64,000 nucleotides of DNA from Rhexocercosporidium sp. MPI-PUGE-AT-0058 (taxonomy: Eukaryota > Ascomycota > Leotiomycetes > Helotiales), in assembly GCA_020746875.1 (NCBI GenBank), contig JAGTJL010000005.1, forward strand, positions 930,001-994,000, in the 5' to 3' direction. Position numbers and translations under genes: made by a program. Shown one piece after another: positions 1 through 13,156 of this stretch (its first letter is position 1; every line of letters starts with the position of its first letter). The notes below the pieces were generated by a model. That model was not told where the DNA came from. It made no database searches and saw only the letters and a list, made by a program, of their open reading frames with translations.

Positions 1-1225
1 GGTCGGGTGCGAGGGAATAGGAGTCACCGCCGGAGATGACGACGTCTTGAATTGTAGGCGTGTTAGCGATGTAGTCGATCATTGCATTCCAGCGAGCTCG
101 TTTGGGCTTCAGGGATGCTTTGGCGATGGTCTCAGTATCGGCGCCGACGGCGTAGGAGCGTGTGCAATAGCGGCAATAGAGAGGGCAGTGGGAACTTGCT
201 GTTTTGGATACATTAGCTTGAGTCTAGGATGAAGAGTCTGGATGAATTTACCCAAGAACAGACACTTATCGGTATATCGGTGGACAAGTCCCTCACAGGG
301 ACTGTCTTCCTGCTCATGCAGAGAATCTAGAGTCAATTTTGGATGGTCGGGTTGGAAGGTTGATCTCTTGGGAATGAACTGCCTGCTCAGGGGGTCATTC
401 AGAGCATTGCTCCACTAGATGCAAGCAGTCAGCATCTGGGGCAACAACTCAAGAGCGAATTGGGAATTGTCCATGACGTACGTCAATGCTAGCTAGGATA
501 TGCGGTGTCAAGCGAATTGACATTGGAGCCATAGCAATACCATCCATGACATCTGTGATGAAGTTCTTGCGGGTTATACTGGGCTCGTTCTGGTCTGTAG
601 CCGGGATTTTCTCTGGTAGCATCTCCTTCAGGAAATCGTATAGCTTCATCTTTCCTTGAATATCCTTGGCTGTCTAGTTCTCATGTTAGTATATTGTCTG
701 GCTTAGCATGGAATCTCTACTTACATTCCATCTATATGATAAAAATTGCTCCTCGGGGACATCTTTCCAGCGGCCAACTATTTGCCAGTACGGAGTACGG
801 TCAAATTTCGAGCCTATGCGATAAGCCGGAGTAGCCACTGCCTCAACCTCGGCCGTGTAATCAAGCTCGGGGGTTGGTTGAACCTCAGCTGCTATTTCTC
901 TATTGGAGACCTGACTTAGGTTCTTAGTTTCCTTACTTGGGACGATGATTGGTGGGGCCGGATATGTGGAGGGCATCGGACTGTAAACATCTGTCTGGGT
1001 CTGTGGTAACGCTGGGGTGCCTCCCATACCGTTATATATGATATCCTCATGGACTGGAGCATGAGCCAGACCAGCGTGGCTGCGATGATTGGTAGCGGAC
1101 TTGAAAGATCTTGCTTGGACGGCCGATATAGTTGGAGAGAGCCGGGGTATACTCCAGCATCGTCCCAATTGGGAACGTCCTCCAAAGGCCATACTCATAA
1201 GTGATCTCAGTTTCATTGAAGTCAT
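1..1225 (-). CDS. L-lysine 2,3-aminomutase, mitochondrial-type (5' part; 3' end outside window)
   Basis: Radical-SAM, PLP-dependent enzyme family that converts L-lysine to beta-lysine. Exons on the minus strand are 725-1225, 482-673, 252-414 and 1-198 (open at the window edge); introns are 51, 67 and 53 bp and all phases join. The ATG at 1225 begins a basic, Arg/Ser-rich, acid-free leader of about 50 residues that looks like a mitochondrial presequence. After it comes the family's usual approach (WKDVPEEQFLSYRWN, then APMSIRLTPHILASID). The radical-SAM cluster motif is CPLYCRYC at about residues 290-297 (CX3CX2C), followed by TRSYAVGADTETIA and the glycine-rich VVISGGDSYSLAPD. The PLP lysine would lie beyond base 1. 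Family identity is strong. Organelle and exact substrate are inferred; a glutamate mutase-like variant cannot be excluded. Confidence 0.88.
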
Positions 1226-3819
1226 TGCTATTCCACTTAAGACCTCGAGCTTGAAGGAAGATCTTGTTGTGTGTCAAGTCAAGACACAGTCGATATTGAT
1301 ATGAGACCGCAGAGGTGGGACGTATTTGCGTAGTTAGATTTCGTAATCAAAGAGAATTGGAAGGCGAGGGCTGCTTATTGATCAGTCTTGTGTGAATTGG
1401 CCTTCACGGTGCAGTATTGGTCTAAGAAGCCCTCCCATATGTCCTATAGTACAGAAGCTGGTTGGAAACATGCGTCTTGGGGGTACACTATCAACCTGGA
1501 GAATAACTTACGAAGCTGACAGAAAAGTGCCGCAAGTTGGCAGAAAGCGATCGAGAATTGAGAAGGAGTAAGGATGTGCCTTGTGGGTTGAAACGGCTGG
1601 TCTAATGAAAATTGTTGGAAAGCCGTTTAATCGTTGATGATCACACTCCAATTGGGCTGTGACGTGCAGGTGAAGTGGGAAAAACGTCACCTCGGGATGT
1701 TGTGCGATTCGTAGTCCCGTAACTTGTTTGTGTTGATGGACCCAATCGGAAACCTCCAGCTGTTCCAGTAACCTGGTTTGCTTGCGGGGAGGCGAGATCT
1801 GTTTCTTAACGGACCTATCTCCGTGATGTTGGAACAGCAACGCAAAAACAATTGGTTCCAACTGCTAAGCGAGGTTGGTTGGGCAGCGTTGCGATACCAC
1901 AAACTGAAATGCAGTCAAGAGGTATGCTGTACGACCTGAGGCTGGTTATTGACAAATAGGTTCAACATCTGAGGCTAGAGGCTTCTGATTGGTAGCGTTG
2001 CCAACGGTCCAAGTGCGTGGTTCGGGGTGTGGGCCAATTGAGTTTGGAAAGAACTTGATCTGGACAGCTAATACAGGGTCAAGGGACTGCGAGATTATGG
2101 ATCTGTTTGCCAGGTCCAGTTATGATTGTGATTGACAGAAGCTTTGGATTTCCAATTTTGGGATCGGCTCATGCTCACAAGAACGAGGAGACTCTGCTGA
2201 ACTTGGTCAAGTAAGTTCCAACAGCTGAGAGGAGTAATAGATACATGGCGAATTGCGCGTTTTAAATGGTCGGAGACACAACATGATAGCAAGATATTTT
2301 GAGATAGTATCAAAGTAGGAGTGGATAAGCTGAAGCTGACGCTTCTCTGCCTCATTTGGATATTCCTCTGGTGGACGACCCAACACGATGGTTCGGCGCA
2401 TGGTCTGGGATTAGAATATGCACAGTCTTCTTAATCCGGTTCTTTCCACATGACAATGTGACAGAGGTTTGTCGTTCCGACCCGTGTTGTGGATAGATCT
2501 ACTCAGACCCGAAGATGGAGCGTCGCCTCCTCATTGCATTCTGATTCGCTAAATCCCCGAGCCCAACACTAAGTCAGTCACAAAACTCGATTCGTATTTT
2601 CCTGCATGAGTCTCGACAACTTCCACGGCTAAGCATCGATTTCAAAGAAGCTATGATATATGTGTATTTCTGATATTAACAGATGTGACGTCCTCAACTG
2701 TTTCGTAGCTGCGATGCCATGAGCATGACCTTGAGATAGGTAAGCAGACGAAGGATTTCAACCAACTTTGGTTCGCCACGCGACAACACTTTGCAGCAGC
2801 TGCTCCGCCATCAGCACTTTGTAGGATCAAATGACCTCCCAACGATGCGAGACAAGCGCCTATTCCGCCCTACGGGCTGCACAGAGCGAACACGAAAATA
2901 GCAATTCAAGGCAGGCAAACAACAACGAAGAAAGTATTGTGCCGCTTGACATGTCGCGACCTTGGTCCGAGGAAAACATCCTTTGATTATGCAGTTGGCA
3001 TCGCCAGTAAGGCAGGGCAGAATTCGGCCGAGACGACAGCTGGCGACATATAACGGCGGCTCCGTTATCAGTGGAGGAGGGGACGACGGCGAATACGATG
3101 CAGAGCTTGAGACGGCCCCCAAAAGACCCCAACGGGTTAACGGGAAAGATAATCCTAGCTGGAAATAGAGCATCGAGAGACGAGGGGACCAAGCATCGTC
3201 CGTCCTGTAGCCATTTTAGAATAGAAGAGGGCTATATGTCGCCAACTCTTCCTGCAACCTGGCGGCGGCTGGATGTCGAGAGAAGAAGACGACGGGACAG
3301 AAAGCAACGATCGAGATGGAGCTCAACCCGAGCCAGAAGCCACTCCAGGCTTGATTGGCTCCCGACACGTGATGCTCCACTGCACCGGAGAATTCGCGGA
3401 TTGGCTGGCTGTTCGACGAGGATGGGAGCTTGCCATGATGTATCTTCTTCATCATCATCAGCAGCAGCAGCATCATCGAAGTACTGGATGGAAGTGTAGA
3501 ACGAGTGAAGCAAGGTGAAAGTCACATCAAGCCAGGAGGACTTTCGCTTGAAAATGGACCTGAGGCAATCGGAAAAAACCTCTCGTCTGATTGGCCCGCG
3601 GTCGCTTCGGTTCAGACAGAAGGGCCCACCTGTCCCGTGACTTTCCTAGCGCGAAAGAGAAGAAGGCCTTCTCCAGTCGTTGCTCCTGCTTGCTTCAACT
3701 CCCAGTCTCAGAGGTCTTCATACCACCGACCACCACACCCTCATCGCCATCTCCTCTCTATCAATTGCCTCTTGCAATTGATTGTTTACTCTTCCCTTTA
3801 CCCATAGACCGTGGTCACC
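1226..3819. other. Intergenic region with unassigned ORFs
   Basis: No gene can be supported here. On the minus strand an ATG at 2401 opens a 64-codon frame (begins MRRTIVLGRPPEEYPNEAEK) and a frame at 1508-1861 runs 117 codons but starts only from TTG. They share no clear splice sites and I recognise neither, so they may be parts of one decayed or poorly spliced gene. From about 2.9 to 3.8 kb the sequence is richer in G+C, with pyrimidine-rich stretches close to the ATP synthase start, as expected of a promoter and leader. Confidence 0.5.
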
Positions 3820-6157
3820 ATGTTCAGAAACGCTCTCCGCCAGTCCAGCCGGACGGTGGGCGCAATCTCTGCGTCCGGCAGAGTCGCAGCAGTACGTCCT
3901 TCCATCCCCCGGTGCAAAGCTCCTTCAATCCATCTGCAATCCATCGAGGCCAATTGGTCCTTCATTTCGAAGCTCAATTGATGCCCTCGCAGCTTGCACG
4001 TTGGTGGTTGGGAGCTGTTGGGCCAGCTTGAACAGCTAACTTGCCGTTTTTTCGGGCTTCGGCTAACTGGCATTTTCTCCTAGGGACGAACTGCCGCACC
4101 CGCAGCTTTCAACGCAGCATCAAAACAAATCCGAGGTTACGCATCTGCTGACAAGGCATCGCCAACCGAAGTCTCATCTATCCTCGAACAAAGAATCAGA
4201 GGTGTTCAGGAGGAGTCAGGCCTCGCCGAGACTGGTCGTGTTTTGTCCGTCGGGTACGTTCCATCATAACAAACACAACAACATCAAGAGCTATACGTAT
4301 GGGGGTTTGGGAATACAATTCAGTGCTAACTGAAACTAGTGATGGTATTGCCCGTGTCCATGGCATGAGCAATGTGCAAGCTGAGGAGCTTGTCGAGTAA
4401 GTATCTTCATTTCTTTCCGAAGTGCCGCATGAGCTCATGGAAGACAGGTTCGCGTCCGGTGTCAAGGGCATGTGCATGAACTTGGAAGCTGGTCAAGTCG
4501 GTGTTGTGCTTTTCGGTTCCGATCGTTTAGTCAAGGAGGGTGAGACTGTCAAGCGTACCGGAGAGATTGTGAGTATATACGAGGCAGCAGTACAATGGCA
4601 AGCGCTTACAGATAACAGGTCGATGTTCCCGTCGGAATTGAGATGCTCGGTCGTGTCGTTGATGCTCTTGGAAACCCAATTGATGGAAAGGGACCCATCA
4701 AGACCACTGAGAAGCGTCGTGCTCAGCTGAAGGCCCCAGGTATTCTTCCCCGACACTCCGTCAACCAGCCCGTACAGACTGGTCTTAAGTCTGTCGACGC
4801 CATGGTACCAATTGGACGTGGTCAACGTGAATTGATCATTGGTGATCGTCAAACCGGAAAGACTGCCGTTGCCCTCGATGCTATGCTCAACCAGAAGCGT
4901 TGGAACGACGGAAACGACGAGTCCAAGAAGCTATACTGCGTGTACGTTGCTGTTGGACAAAAGCGATCCACCGTTGCCCAGCTGGTCAAGACCCTTGAGG
5001 AGAACGACGCCATGAAGTACTCTATCATCGTTGCCGCCACTGCCTCCGAGGCCGCTGTAAGTTCTCTCCACCCTTCGATACTTTAGATATTCATCATACT
5101 AATTCATCATTCCTAAAGCCTCTGCAATATATCGCGCCCTTCACCGGGGTAAGTACCGGACCAGCCCTTGATTTCTGTTGTTGAATGTTCCAAAACTTAG
5201 TTGGGACATTTCCCGTACTCTTCGACAAATTCCTGATGTGCCAATTGCTAACTTCCTTAAGACATCAATGGGTGAATGGTTCAGAGACAATGGAAAGCAC
5301 GCTGTTATCATCTTCGACGATCTATCCAAGGTATTTTTCGTGGAGCTCTCCTCAAAAAAGCTGATGCTAATAATGTCAATAGCAAGCCGTGGCCTACCGA
5401 CAAATGTCTCTCCTTCTCCGTCGCCCACCCGGACGTGAGGCTTACCCTGGTGATGTCTTCTACCTCCACTCCCGTCTCCTCGAGCGTGCTGCCAAGATGA
5501 GTGACAAGCACGGTGGTGGATCCTTGACGGCACTTCCCATCATTGAGACCCAAGGTGGTGATGTGTCTGCTTATATCCCAACCAACGTCATTTCGATTAC
5601 CGATGGCCAAATTTTCTTGGAGGCCGAGCTCTTCTACAAGGGTATCCGACCTGCGATTAATGTCGGACTTTCTGTCTCCCGTGTCGGTTCAGCCGCCCAA
5701 CTTAAGGCCATGAAGCAAGTTGCTGGTTCATTGAAGCTTTTCTTGGCCCAATACCGTGAGGTTGCAGCTTTCGCCCAATTCGGTTCCGATTTGGATGCCG
5801 CTACCAAGCAAACCCTCAACCGTGGTGAACGTGTAAGTGTACTTTCAAAGGGTGTGCAAATAAGTCAAAACCTAGCTAATACAATTCCCACCGTAGTTGA
5901 CTGAGCTCCTCAAGCAAAAGCAATACTCCCCCATGGCCGTTAACGAAATGGTTCCTCTCATCTACGCCGGTGTCAACGGACATCTCGATGGTATCCCAGT
6001 CGACAAGATCCTGCAGTGGGAGGCTGACTTCCTTGCACACTTGAAGTCGAACGAGTCGGATCTGTTGGCCACAATTGACAAGGAGGGTGCGTTGAGCAAG
6101 GACCTGGAGGCAAGACTGAAGGATGTTGTCACCGCATTCACCAAGAGCTTCGTCTAA
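3820..6157 (+). CDS. ATP1: Mitochondrial F1F0-ATP synthase subunit alpha
   Basis: Alpha subunit of the F1 catalytic head of mitochondrial ATP synthase; carries the non-catalytic nucleotide sites. Nine exons: 3820-3891, 4084-4253, 4340-4396, 4448-4568, 4619-5056, 5119-5148, 5262-5330, 5383-5832, 5897-6157, giving 555 residues, the usual length. The start [17 protein letters not shown] is a typical mitochondrial presequence, and the mature part begins near the [19 protein letters not shown] stretch. The Walker A motif GDRQTGKT is at about residues 215-222 and the alpha/beta signature [14 protein letters not shown] is at about 409-422. Exon 6 is only 30 bp ([10 protein letters not shown]) between introns of 62 and 113 bp. 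All nine phases join without stops. Introns cluster in the first two thirds, as in other filamentous fungi. Confidence 0.97.
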
Positions 6158-7909
6158 ACGAACCAAACAAAATATCCTGCGTTAATGGCTGAATGCTACT
6201 CCGTCCATCTCTTTCTCTTTTGTTCGGGCATGGCTGAGAAGAGGGTTTGTGTGTATTGAATGGTGGGAGGGGAGCCGATCGGAGGGAAGATTGATAGATA
6301 GTGGCCGTGTAAAATAGATGACCGTCGATTCTTCCTGAATTTTGAGCCCCTTTTGAGTACTTTTTTTTGCCGTTGATGCTTGCCTACCCAGCTGCTAATC
6401 TACCCGTGAGTTTTGTTTTCAGAATACTCGGATTCATTCATTCATTCATTCATGACATTGAAACCCGCGATTGGTGTATAAATGCAGCTTTCTTTTAATT
6501 GATGCGAGCCCTCTTCCAGGCTCATTCCGTCTCTGCATTCCCTATCTACTTTTCCTAGTAAAATCTCACCCCAGTCCCTTTCGAGAGAAAGGAACCTGGT
6601 GATCCGCCGCTGAGTTTGCCCTAAGTACTCAAATCCACTCACGACATTGAAGAGCAGGTTTTTGAATCTCTTTCTGCGTGGACGAATGATACTTGATTTG
6701 AAGCTTCCACTATTTTGTGTTATCCTTTGCATTTATTGCCTTTTGATGTCCACGGAGCTCAAGGGGTATGTTTACTTTCTGAGGATGTAACAAGTTCGTT
6801 GTAGGCTTTCTACTTGCTTGCCTGTCTGGCAAGGATTGCGGGTGAATGGAGGGGGGCTTTTGAAGGCTAGGATGTCTTCTCTGTATCGAGAAAGTAGATG
6901 TCCTGGACTCCTGGAGCTGGACCAGGGAGGGAAGGTTTCTAGTTCTTGTTCATGTTCTTGATATTTGCTGTGATCTGAACAAGACTTCTCTTCTCTAGAT
7001 CCCTATATCGAAGTCGGGTAGGTTTGGTCGCCACTTCGACAAGATCTACTCTGCAGACAAGTTCAAGATCTTGAATCTGGAACATGACTAAAGAGGAGCT
7101 ACAAATGTTGAAATCTTGAAGGGGAATGAGGCAGCTATTCCAGTGGAAGCAGGTCCTGGACAAGGGTTTCGCATCCTCTAACTTCATACCAGCGATTAGA
7201 TCATATCACATCACATTCAAGTGCACAAGAAATGCCTTTTTCTCTCTTTTGTAATTCTCTTTTACTCTTACACGCATGTAGTCCCAAATGAAAGCAAATT
7301 TCTGTCGCGTCATTCTTATCATGACTACTGTCCAGCTGCATACGATCCATTTCTCCGACGCAGGCTCTCAAGGTACTGACTGCCATCTCTTTGTAGCCGC
7401 CGGTGAGCCACCCTTCAATGATGTATGCATGTCAGAGCGAAACAATGTCAATGACAGAGACATCGCAGACCAAGGTGCAATCCAGTGAATCGTATTTTCA
7501 TTCCTCCTCAACTGTGGCGAAAAGAAAAGATGGAAACAAGACGATGGAAAGTGGGTATCGTAGGATTGAGACCGTAATTATCATTATCATTCGTTCGTTC
7601 GTTCGTTCTATGCTCAGCATATTGCCGTTCGTTTTATTCATTCGTTCGCAGGTGTCAAAGAGGAAGATTAGTCTAATAACTCGAGTGTTCGTGAAAATCG
7701 GGATGGAGAAGATAGCAGAATGTCAGATTCGACTCGCAAAGTCGAAACAGAAGAAATTGCCTGTATTCAACCTATACGGTATAGGAATCGACCGGAGATC
7801 TCTCTACGGGAAAAGGTGCTTGCGAAGTTGGAAAGGGGTTGACAAAGCCTAGCCTAGAGAGTTGAATACTGGTAGTATCGCAGATCGAGGGCAGTACAGA
7901 TATGTGCAT
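6158..7909. other. Intergenic region between ATP1 and the GAF-protein gene (3' ends converge)
   Basis: The two flanking genes converge, so this holds both 3' untranslated regions. Small simple repeats are visible: four CATT units near 6433-6452 and four CGTT units near 7588-7606. No ORF here resembles a gene. Confidence 0.6.
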
Positions 7910-10900
7910 CTAGTATGGGCGGCTTCGAGAAACATCGAATGAATGTGTCTTCAACACTAGCTCCCGAGCCTCGTTGGCAGGGAATGCGCTTTCTGTGTTT
8001 GATCTCGTTTGTTTTCGATCCTTTCCTCTCATGATGCTCATTAGAACCTGTCCGAATGCGACAAGTCTCTCCATTTGGGCAGCTGCGCTTAGTACCTCGC
8101 CAGTGGCTGTGTGTCGTGGCTTTCGGAAGACACCCAGAATGATCCCAGAGCTTCTCTTTGCTCGAGGGCCTCCTTCTGAGTAGATCGGAATCATGTACCC
8201 CGATTCATATTCGCCTTCTTGGTACTTGTTGCCTGATGTGTCTGACCAATGTTCACCTCCTCTAGCGCGCAGAGCACGGAGGTGTACTGCAGGAGCCATG
8301 TTAACACGCTGGTTGAGACCAAAGGCGGCTATGATCTGCATCTGCAAGCCATTTGGGGCCATGATCTCCTCATCGGACATGAACTGTCTTGCGGGCTTGA
8401 TCTCAACGGCGTAGGCGAGATCGTAACCCAACTTCTGAGCATGGAAAGAGCAAGCACGTGCTACTTCAGCCTTAGTCTCATTTGACAAGCTGAGAGTAGA
8501 ATCTACAGTTGGAGCGTTAGAAGATATTCTGTTCAGCCGCAGAGTCGGAGACTTCTTGTAGACGATCATTCTCTGCTCCTCAAACTGAATGGAGGCCTCC
8601 TCGGTATCGGGCGGCGTCGTTAGGTCAATCAGAGGACCGCTATCGACTCTTCGTACGTGGTTTCTTGCAGGAGTCGCACTGGAAGAACCTCGGGCAAGTG
8701 GCACGTTCAGATATCTTCCAACAGATGTCTCGGCCGCGCTTCTTTGGGAAGATCTGGATGATGACATTTCAGAATTTTGGCTTCGTTGGCGAGTAAGAAC
8801 TCTGTCGCCTTCGAAGCCCACATTTTCCCGATCTTTGCAGCCGTTCATGCCAAACTCTTTCTGGTATTCGGCCAGAGAAGCGATGCTTTCTAGATGACTG
8901 AATCTTGGCTTCATGCTAGAATTACCAGTGAATCGATCACTTCTGGTTCTTCTGATAACCCTGGGCGCAACTGAGGAACTTTCTTGGTATGGCTCAGCAC
9001 AATCTTCGTCAGTGAGGTTCTTAAAATCATTCCAGTCAAGGTCGAACTTTGGTCTCGTCGAGAAATCTGCTTGTCTGACAGGTTGAACTGGTGTGTTCGG
9101 TGGATGAGGGTGGAGGGACGTCAGATCCGACGATGAGAATGGACGAGGCGACGAGAGTCTGATACCACTGGGGTAAGATGCCATAGAGTTATGGAATGAT
9201 TGACCTTGAATCATTCCAAATTGTCCCGAGACATGATCATCCTGGGTCATCAGGCTGCTTGGGGTATCAAAGTATCCACAGCTTGATTCGACAGAGGACG
9301 GCGGAGTCTGCTCGGAGGGATGCAAAAGAGCATCTTGACTTGTCCTATCGACGAATACACGAGACTGCTTGGTTCTGGGGGTCTTGATCTTGTGATAGCT
9401 TAACGCAGGTGGAACAAGATTAGAATCGATAGCATTCATACCAACAATGGACTTCACACTTTGTGCCCGATAGGGTGAATTTATAAGAGACTCTCGGTCT
9501 AGAATCGGTGTGGGACGTTGACAGATATCTGCCAACGCATCAACTTGCAGCCTGAGGTCTATCATAACCAGCGATGTGAATTCGGCGAGTTCTCGACGTT
9601 CGACTGGTGTAAATGATGGCCGGGGCTTGGTGGAAAAGATGGCGAAGACTCCCAAAACCTCTCCACAGGGAGACATCATAGGCGCACCGGCCCAGAAACG
9701 AATCTTGGGATGGCCAACAGCCAATGGATTATTGGTAAATCGCCAGTCCTGCCATGGTTAGTGGTCAATGTGTATACAGATGGATTGGGATGCACACCTG
9801 TTTTGTGTCTAGAATAACGAGAACATCCTTGGAGAGAAGACAGTGTGCTGCGAAGCTGACAGTACGATCCACATGAGATTGGTTATAACCGTTCTCAGCC
9901 TTGAAGATCTCGTAATTCTCGTCGAAGAAGCTGAGCGAGACATATTTCGTCTGAAATTTTTTCATAGCAAGACGGATAAGGTCACCAGCTTTCTCCTGAC
10001 CCCATTGTGGCCAGAGAATGTCGTATACCCTGCTCATCTTCATCCTGTTCGACTCTCCTGGCGGGTAGATAGAAGGTAGATATTCAAATCTTGGGCTGAG
10101 AGGTGGTGGTGGAGGAGGGTTGATCAAATTGAAATGGCCCTACCAAGAAGTGTTAACATCCATTATTTCTGTGCTGAAGAAGATTTCGTACCCGAGAGTA
10201 TGAATCCATATACTGTCTCCAGGCTGCACGACATGGGTGATCCTGAGCCATTATCTTCACAACATACTCAAGGTCATCCTGCTGATACAAGTCGACTTGC
10301 TCTGCATAAGTCATGCGTGCTGATGCTGCCATATTACTCTGCACTGGAGCAAAGTCCATTTCTTCCGGATCGAATGCAACAGGTTCCCGGAGGTTGATGG
10401 ATTCGGCATCACTGCTCCTGAGTCGAGATGGCTTGTTTAGAACGCTGTTTTCCCTCAAGCTTGTGGTAGTATTGTTGTCGCTTGAATTCTCTACAGGGCC
10501 AAAGAGCGCCAAATGAGCTTCACCTCTGTTGCGTGCGACAGTGATCGCTGAGACAGCAGAGTCTGGTTTTGTGCTGATAACTGAATTCGAACAGTTCATG
10601 GTGGCCAGCTCCCGACGAGGCTGTAAGCGGTATCTCAATGGGTCGATATAAGGGGATGGTTGTATGTTGTCGACCTTCTCTCCAGACTCCTTAATTCGAT
10701 TGAATTTTACTGCCAATGGCTCTGAAATTAGCTGGGGTTGACTAGCAGCTTGAAGTATCGTCTTTTCTTTCTTGTTTGCTGATCGTCTAAGCACTTTGTT
10801 CATGATTCTGACACCCATATTCCGCTTTTTCTTCGCAGCTTTCTCTGCTGCCTCTTGTTCCTCCTCCTTCAAGATCACACTCTGATCCAAATCTGCAAGA

Positions 10901-11049
10901 TTGTCAAGGAAGTCGTGGAGGCCCTCGCTGAGAAAGGGGCGACTTTCAGCAGCATCTTCTTTTGGCTTTTCAGCCGGTATAGCATTCGGGTCCATAATCA
11001 GAATCATACTACTGTCCATACTCTCGTCTTGGTCAGAATAGTCGTCCAT
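7910..11049 (-). CDS. GAF-domain protein of unknown role
   Basis: Three coding exons, 10192-11049, 9798-10139 and 7910-9748, with 52- and 49-bp introns in phase 0, give about 1012 residues. The chosen start is the first in-frame ATG (MDDYSDQDESMDSS); the frame stays open upstream to 11163 but without an ATG. A probable leader intron runs 11177-11265 (GTAAGT donor, TACTAG acceptor). The N-terminus is acidic with a Lys-rich coiled stretch. At about residues 285-470 there is one GAF-type sensor domain, with GHFNLINPPPPPPLSPRFEY before it and the core DWRFTNNPLAVGHPKIRFWA, GAPMMSPCGEVLGVFAIF. This core is like the GAF domains of fungal hybrid histidine kinases, but no kinase or receiver domain follows. 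The middle is Ser-rich and likely disordered. The last ~180 residues (SFHAQKLGYDLAYAVEI ... SSGIILGVFRKPRH) look like a second, diverged GAF fold. Ligand unknown. Confidence 0.8.
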
Positions 11050-13156
11050 ATTGGCAATTCTTCCATGCGGCCGCGCAGAGACAGCGGTAGATCGAAGCGT
11101 CACCTGGAGAACTGAGCGCTTGTTTGGTTTCCTGTGAACCTTTCGAGGACTACCAAAAGACAACTTGGTAGAACAGCTAGTACAATTTCAGTAAACAGAC
11201 CAGGTGGGGGCAACCAGTTCGAAGCTGTTTAGCAAGCTCAAAGACCTGGGTAGGCGCAAACTTACTTCAGGAAGGCAACGTGAACTGTTCGAGACGCGTC
11301 AAAATCGCAGGTGTCGCAGCAGTGTACAGACTCTGCAGGGCATTAAGAGAAGAGAAGAGAATACAGTTCACCAATCGATACAGTCCCTCTCTGCGTTGGG
11401 TGCAGGAATCGGTGGCCAATTGATGCTGGCGGTGATGTTGTGTTGTGTAGGTTGAGAAGAAGCGGAGCCTCGAAAGTCTAGGTTTGTGGGGAGGTTTGTA
11501 TATAGATTCTAGAAAGATAATGCCTAATCGAAAGGTGAATCCTCCTATCAGAAATTGATTGCGGCACGTGAGGGCTTTCTTCCAGACGAGTTCACCTTTT
11601 CGAGACGGGCGACGTTGGAAGAAAGGCAAGTGCGGATGTCGCTTGGGGACTTAAGGAAGGAGGAGAAAGAGGAGGAGGGGGCCAGTAGCTACCTATATCG
11701 CAAGCAGGACAAGACAGGACCATCCAGCACAGTACAATACACAAAGGGAGAATTGAAGATCCACGAGAGAAGTCAGAAAACAAGAAAAGAAAGATTCATC
11801 AGCATACAGCAGTTCAAAGGATGCAACGTTTAGTCTGCTTCTGTCTTCTCGCCTAGTGGGTGGAACTCGTATGGTGTTGACTTGACGGCTGTGGTGTCGT
11901 CCACTCATGCCCTGTCTGCACTGCTGTGTCCTGTAAAATGCAGATGATGTATTGTACCTAGGTACAATAGAGGTATAGTACAGCACATGCTGTGTAAGTG
12001 AAGCTCGGGTCATCTCGAGGCCACTCCAATTATTACATACACAGAGACATGCTCAGCTGAACTATCAATCAAGGGATAGAGCTTCGAGGCTTGAAGTCGG
12101 AAACCTCGACGCCATCTCAGAAATGATATGGCAAAAAAGAGGCAGCAACGCGTGATGAAATCGAGTTTAGAGGAGGTTCGGGATTATGATATATGAGATG
12201 GACCAAGGGTGCCTCTCGACTCACGCCCAGATCTTTTTCCTCCGGATCACCCCAAGGATACTCGATGCCCGGTGCACCCAACCATCTTCAAGAAGCTCCT
12301 CCATTGGCCGTCTCTCAACGGCCCAACGGTTCCATGCGATGAGATGCCATGACGCCAAACCTGGGGATGGGTTGAGTTAGGGGTTGAAGAGGGCGGAAGA
12401 GATGATCGACGAGATGGTCTGAGACATCCACAATTCGAGCCGAACCGATCCCAAGCCGGGGCCGACTTGAGCACAGTACAGTACCAGTTCGAGCGACAGA
12501 ACAGCACACTTGAGAAAACCCCGTTTTTATGTTCTGAAAAGAGTGATTCAAGCAGAAACTAAAACCACTGCTATTCGTATGTCTTAATCATAAGAAAGGG
12601 TAAAAAAGCAATAAGAATAAGAATTCTGCCCCCCTTGCCTCTTACTTTTGAGTACAAATTTTCCAGCGCACTTTAGAATACAATTACAAACCCTTCAAAA
12701 AGTATGCACGCTCATTTTTTCGTACTATTATTATAGTATCATACTACTAACTATATAATTAAGATAGCTTCCGTTAAAATAAAAGAATCAACAAATCATT
12801 ATAATTTTAGGACAAGCTACCGCATCGATGGATCCAAATATACATTTAAGGAGCGTCACTATAGATTAACAACTTATAAATATTCTTTTAGTTACGTGCC
12901 TCCCTAAGCTAAGTAGCAGTAAGATAAGTATATACAGTGATTTATTTGCTTCTTAGAAAAGCGCTGATAAGCGTCAGGTTTATTCCGAATTACAAACTTA
13001 GGTAGCAAGATAGAAGCAGAAAGTATGAGGTCGGACACAGTCAGGATGTTTAGTTACCGAGGTTGGTTTAGCTATACTACTTAAGTAAGTTAGATAGGAA
13101 AATCTCAATGCTTTTTTAATATTCTTTGCCTGAAATACTCAATCTCATTTAATAAT
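11050..13156. other. Upstream region of the GAF-protein gene and start of an AT-rich tract
   Basis: About 11.05-12.6 kb is ordinary mixed-composition sequence, including the probable leader intron at 11177-11265. At about 12.6 kb the composition turns sharply AT-rich and rich in TA steps, and this continues to about 14.8 kb. No intact ORF is supported. Confidence 0.55.

Noticed and set aside
3071..4031. Plus-strand ORFs of 142 and 146 codons around the ATP1 start
   Set aside because: Arg/Ser/Pro-rich composition without similarity; part of the ATP1 leader and first intron.
6433..7610. CATT and CGTT microsatellites
   Set aside because: Too short to be unusual for a fungal genome.
11163..11163. 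Upstream start of the GAF-protein frame at 11163
   Set aside because: The codon is TTG, not ATG, and a leader intron with good ends lies just upstream; the first real ATG is at 11049.
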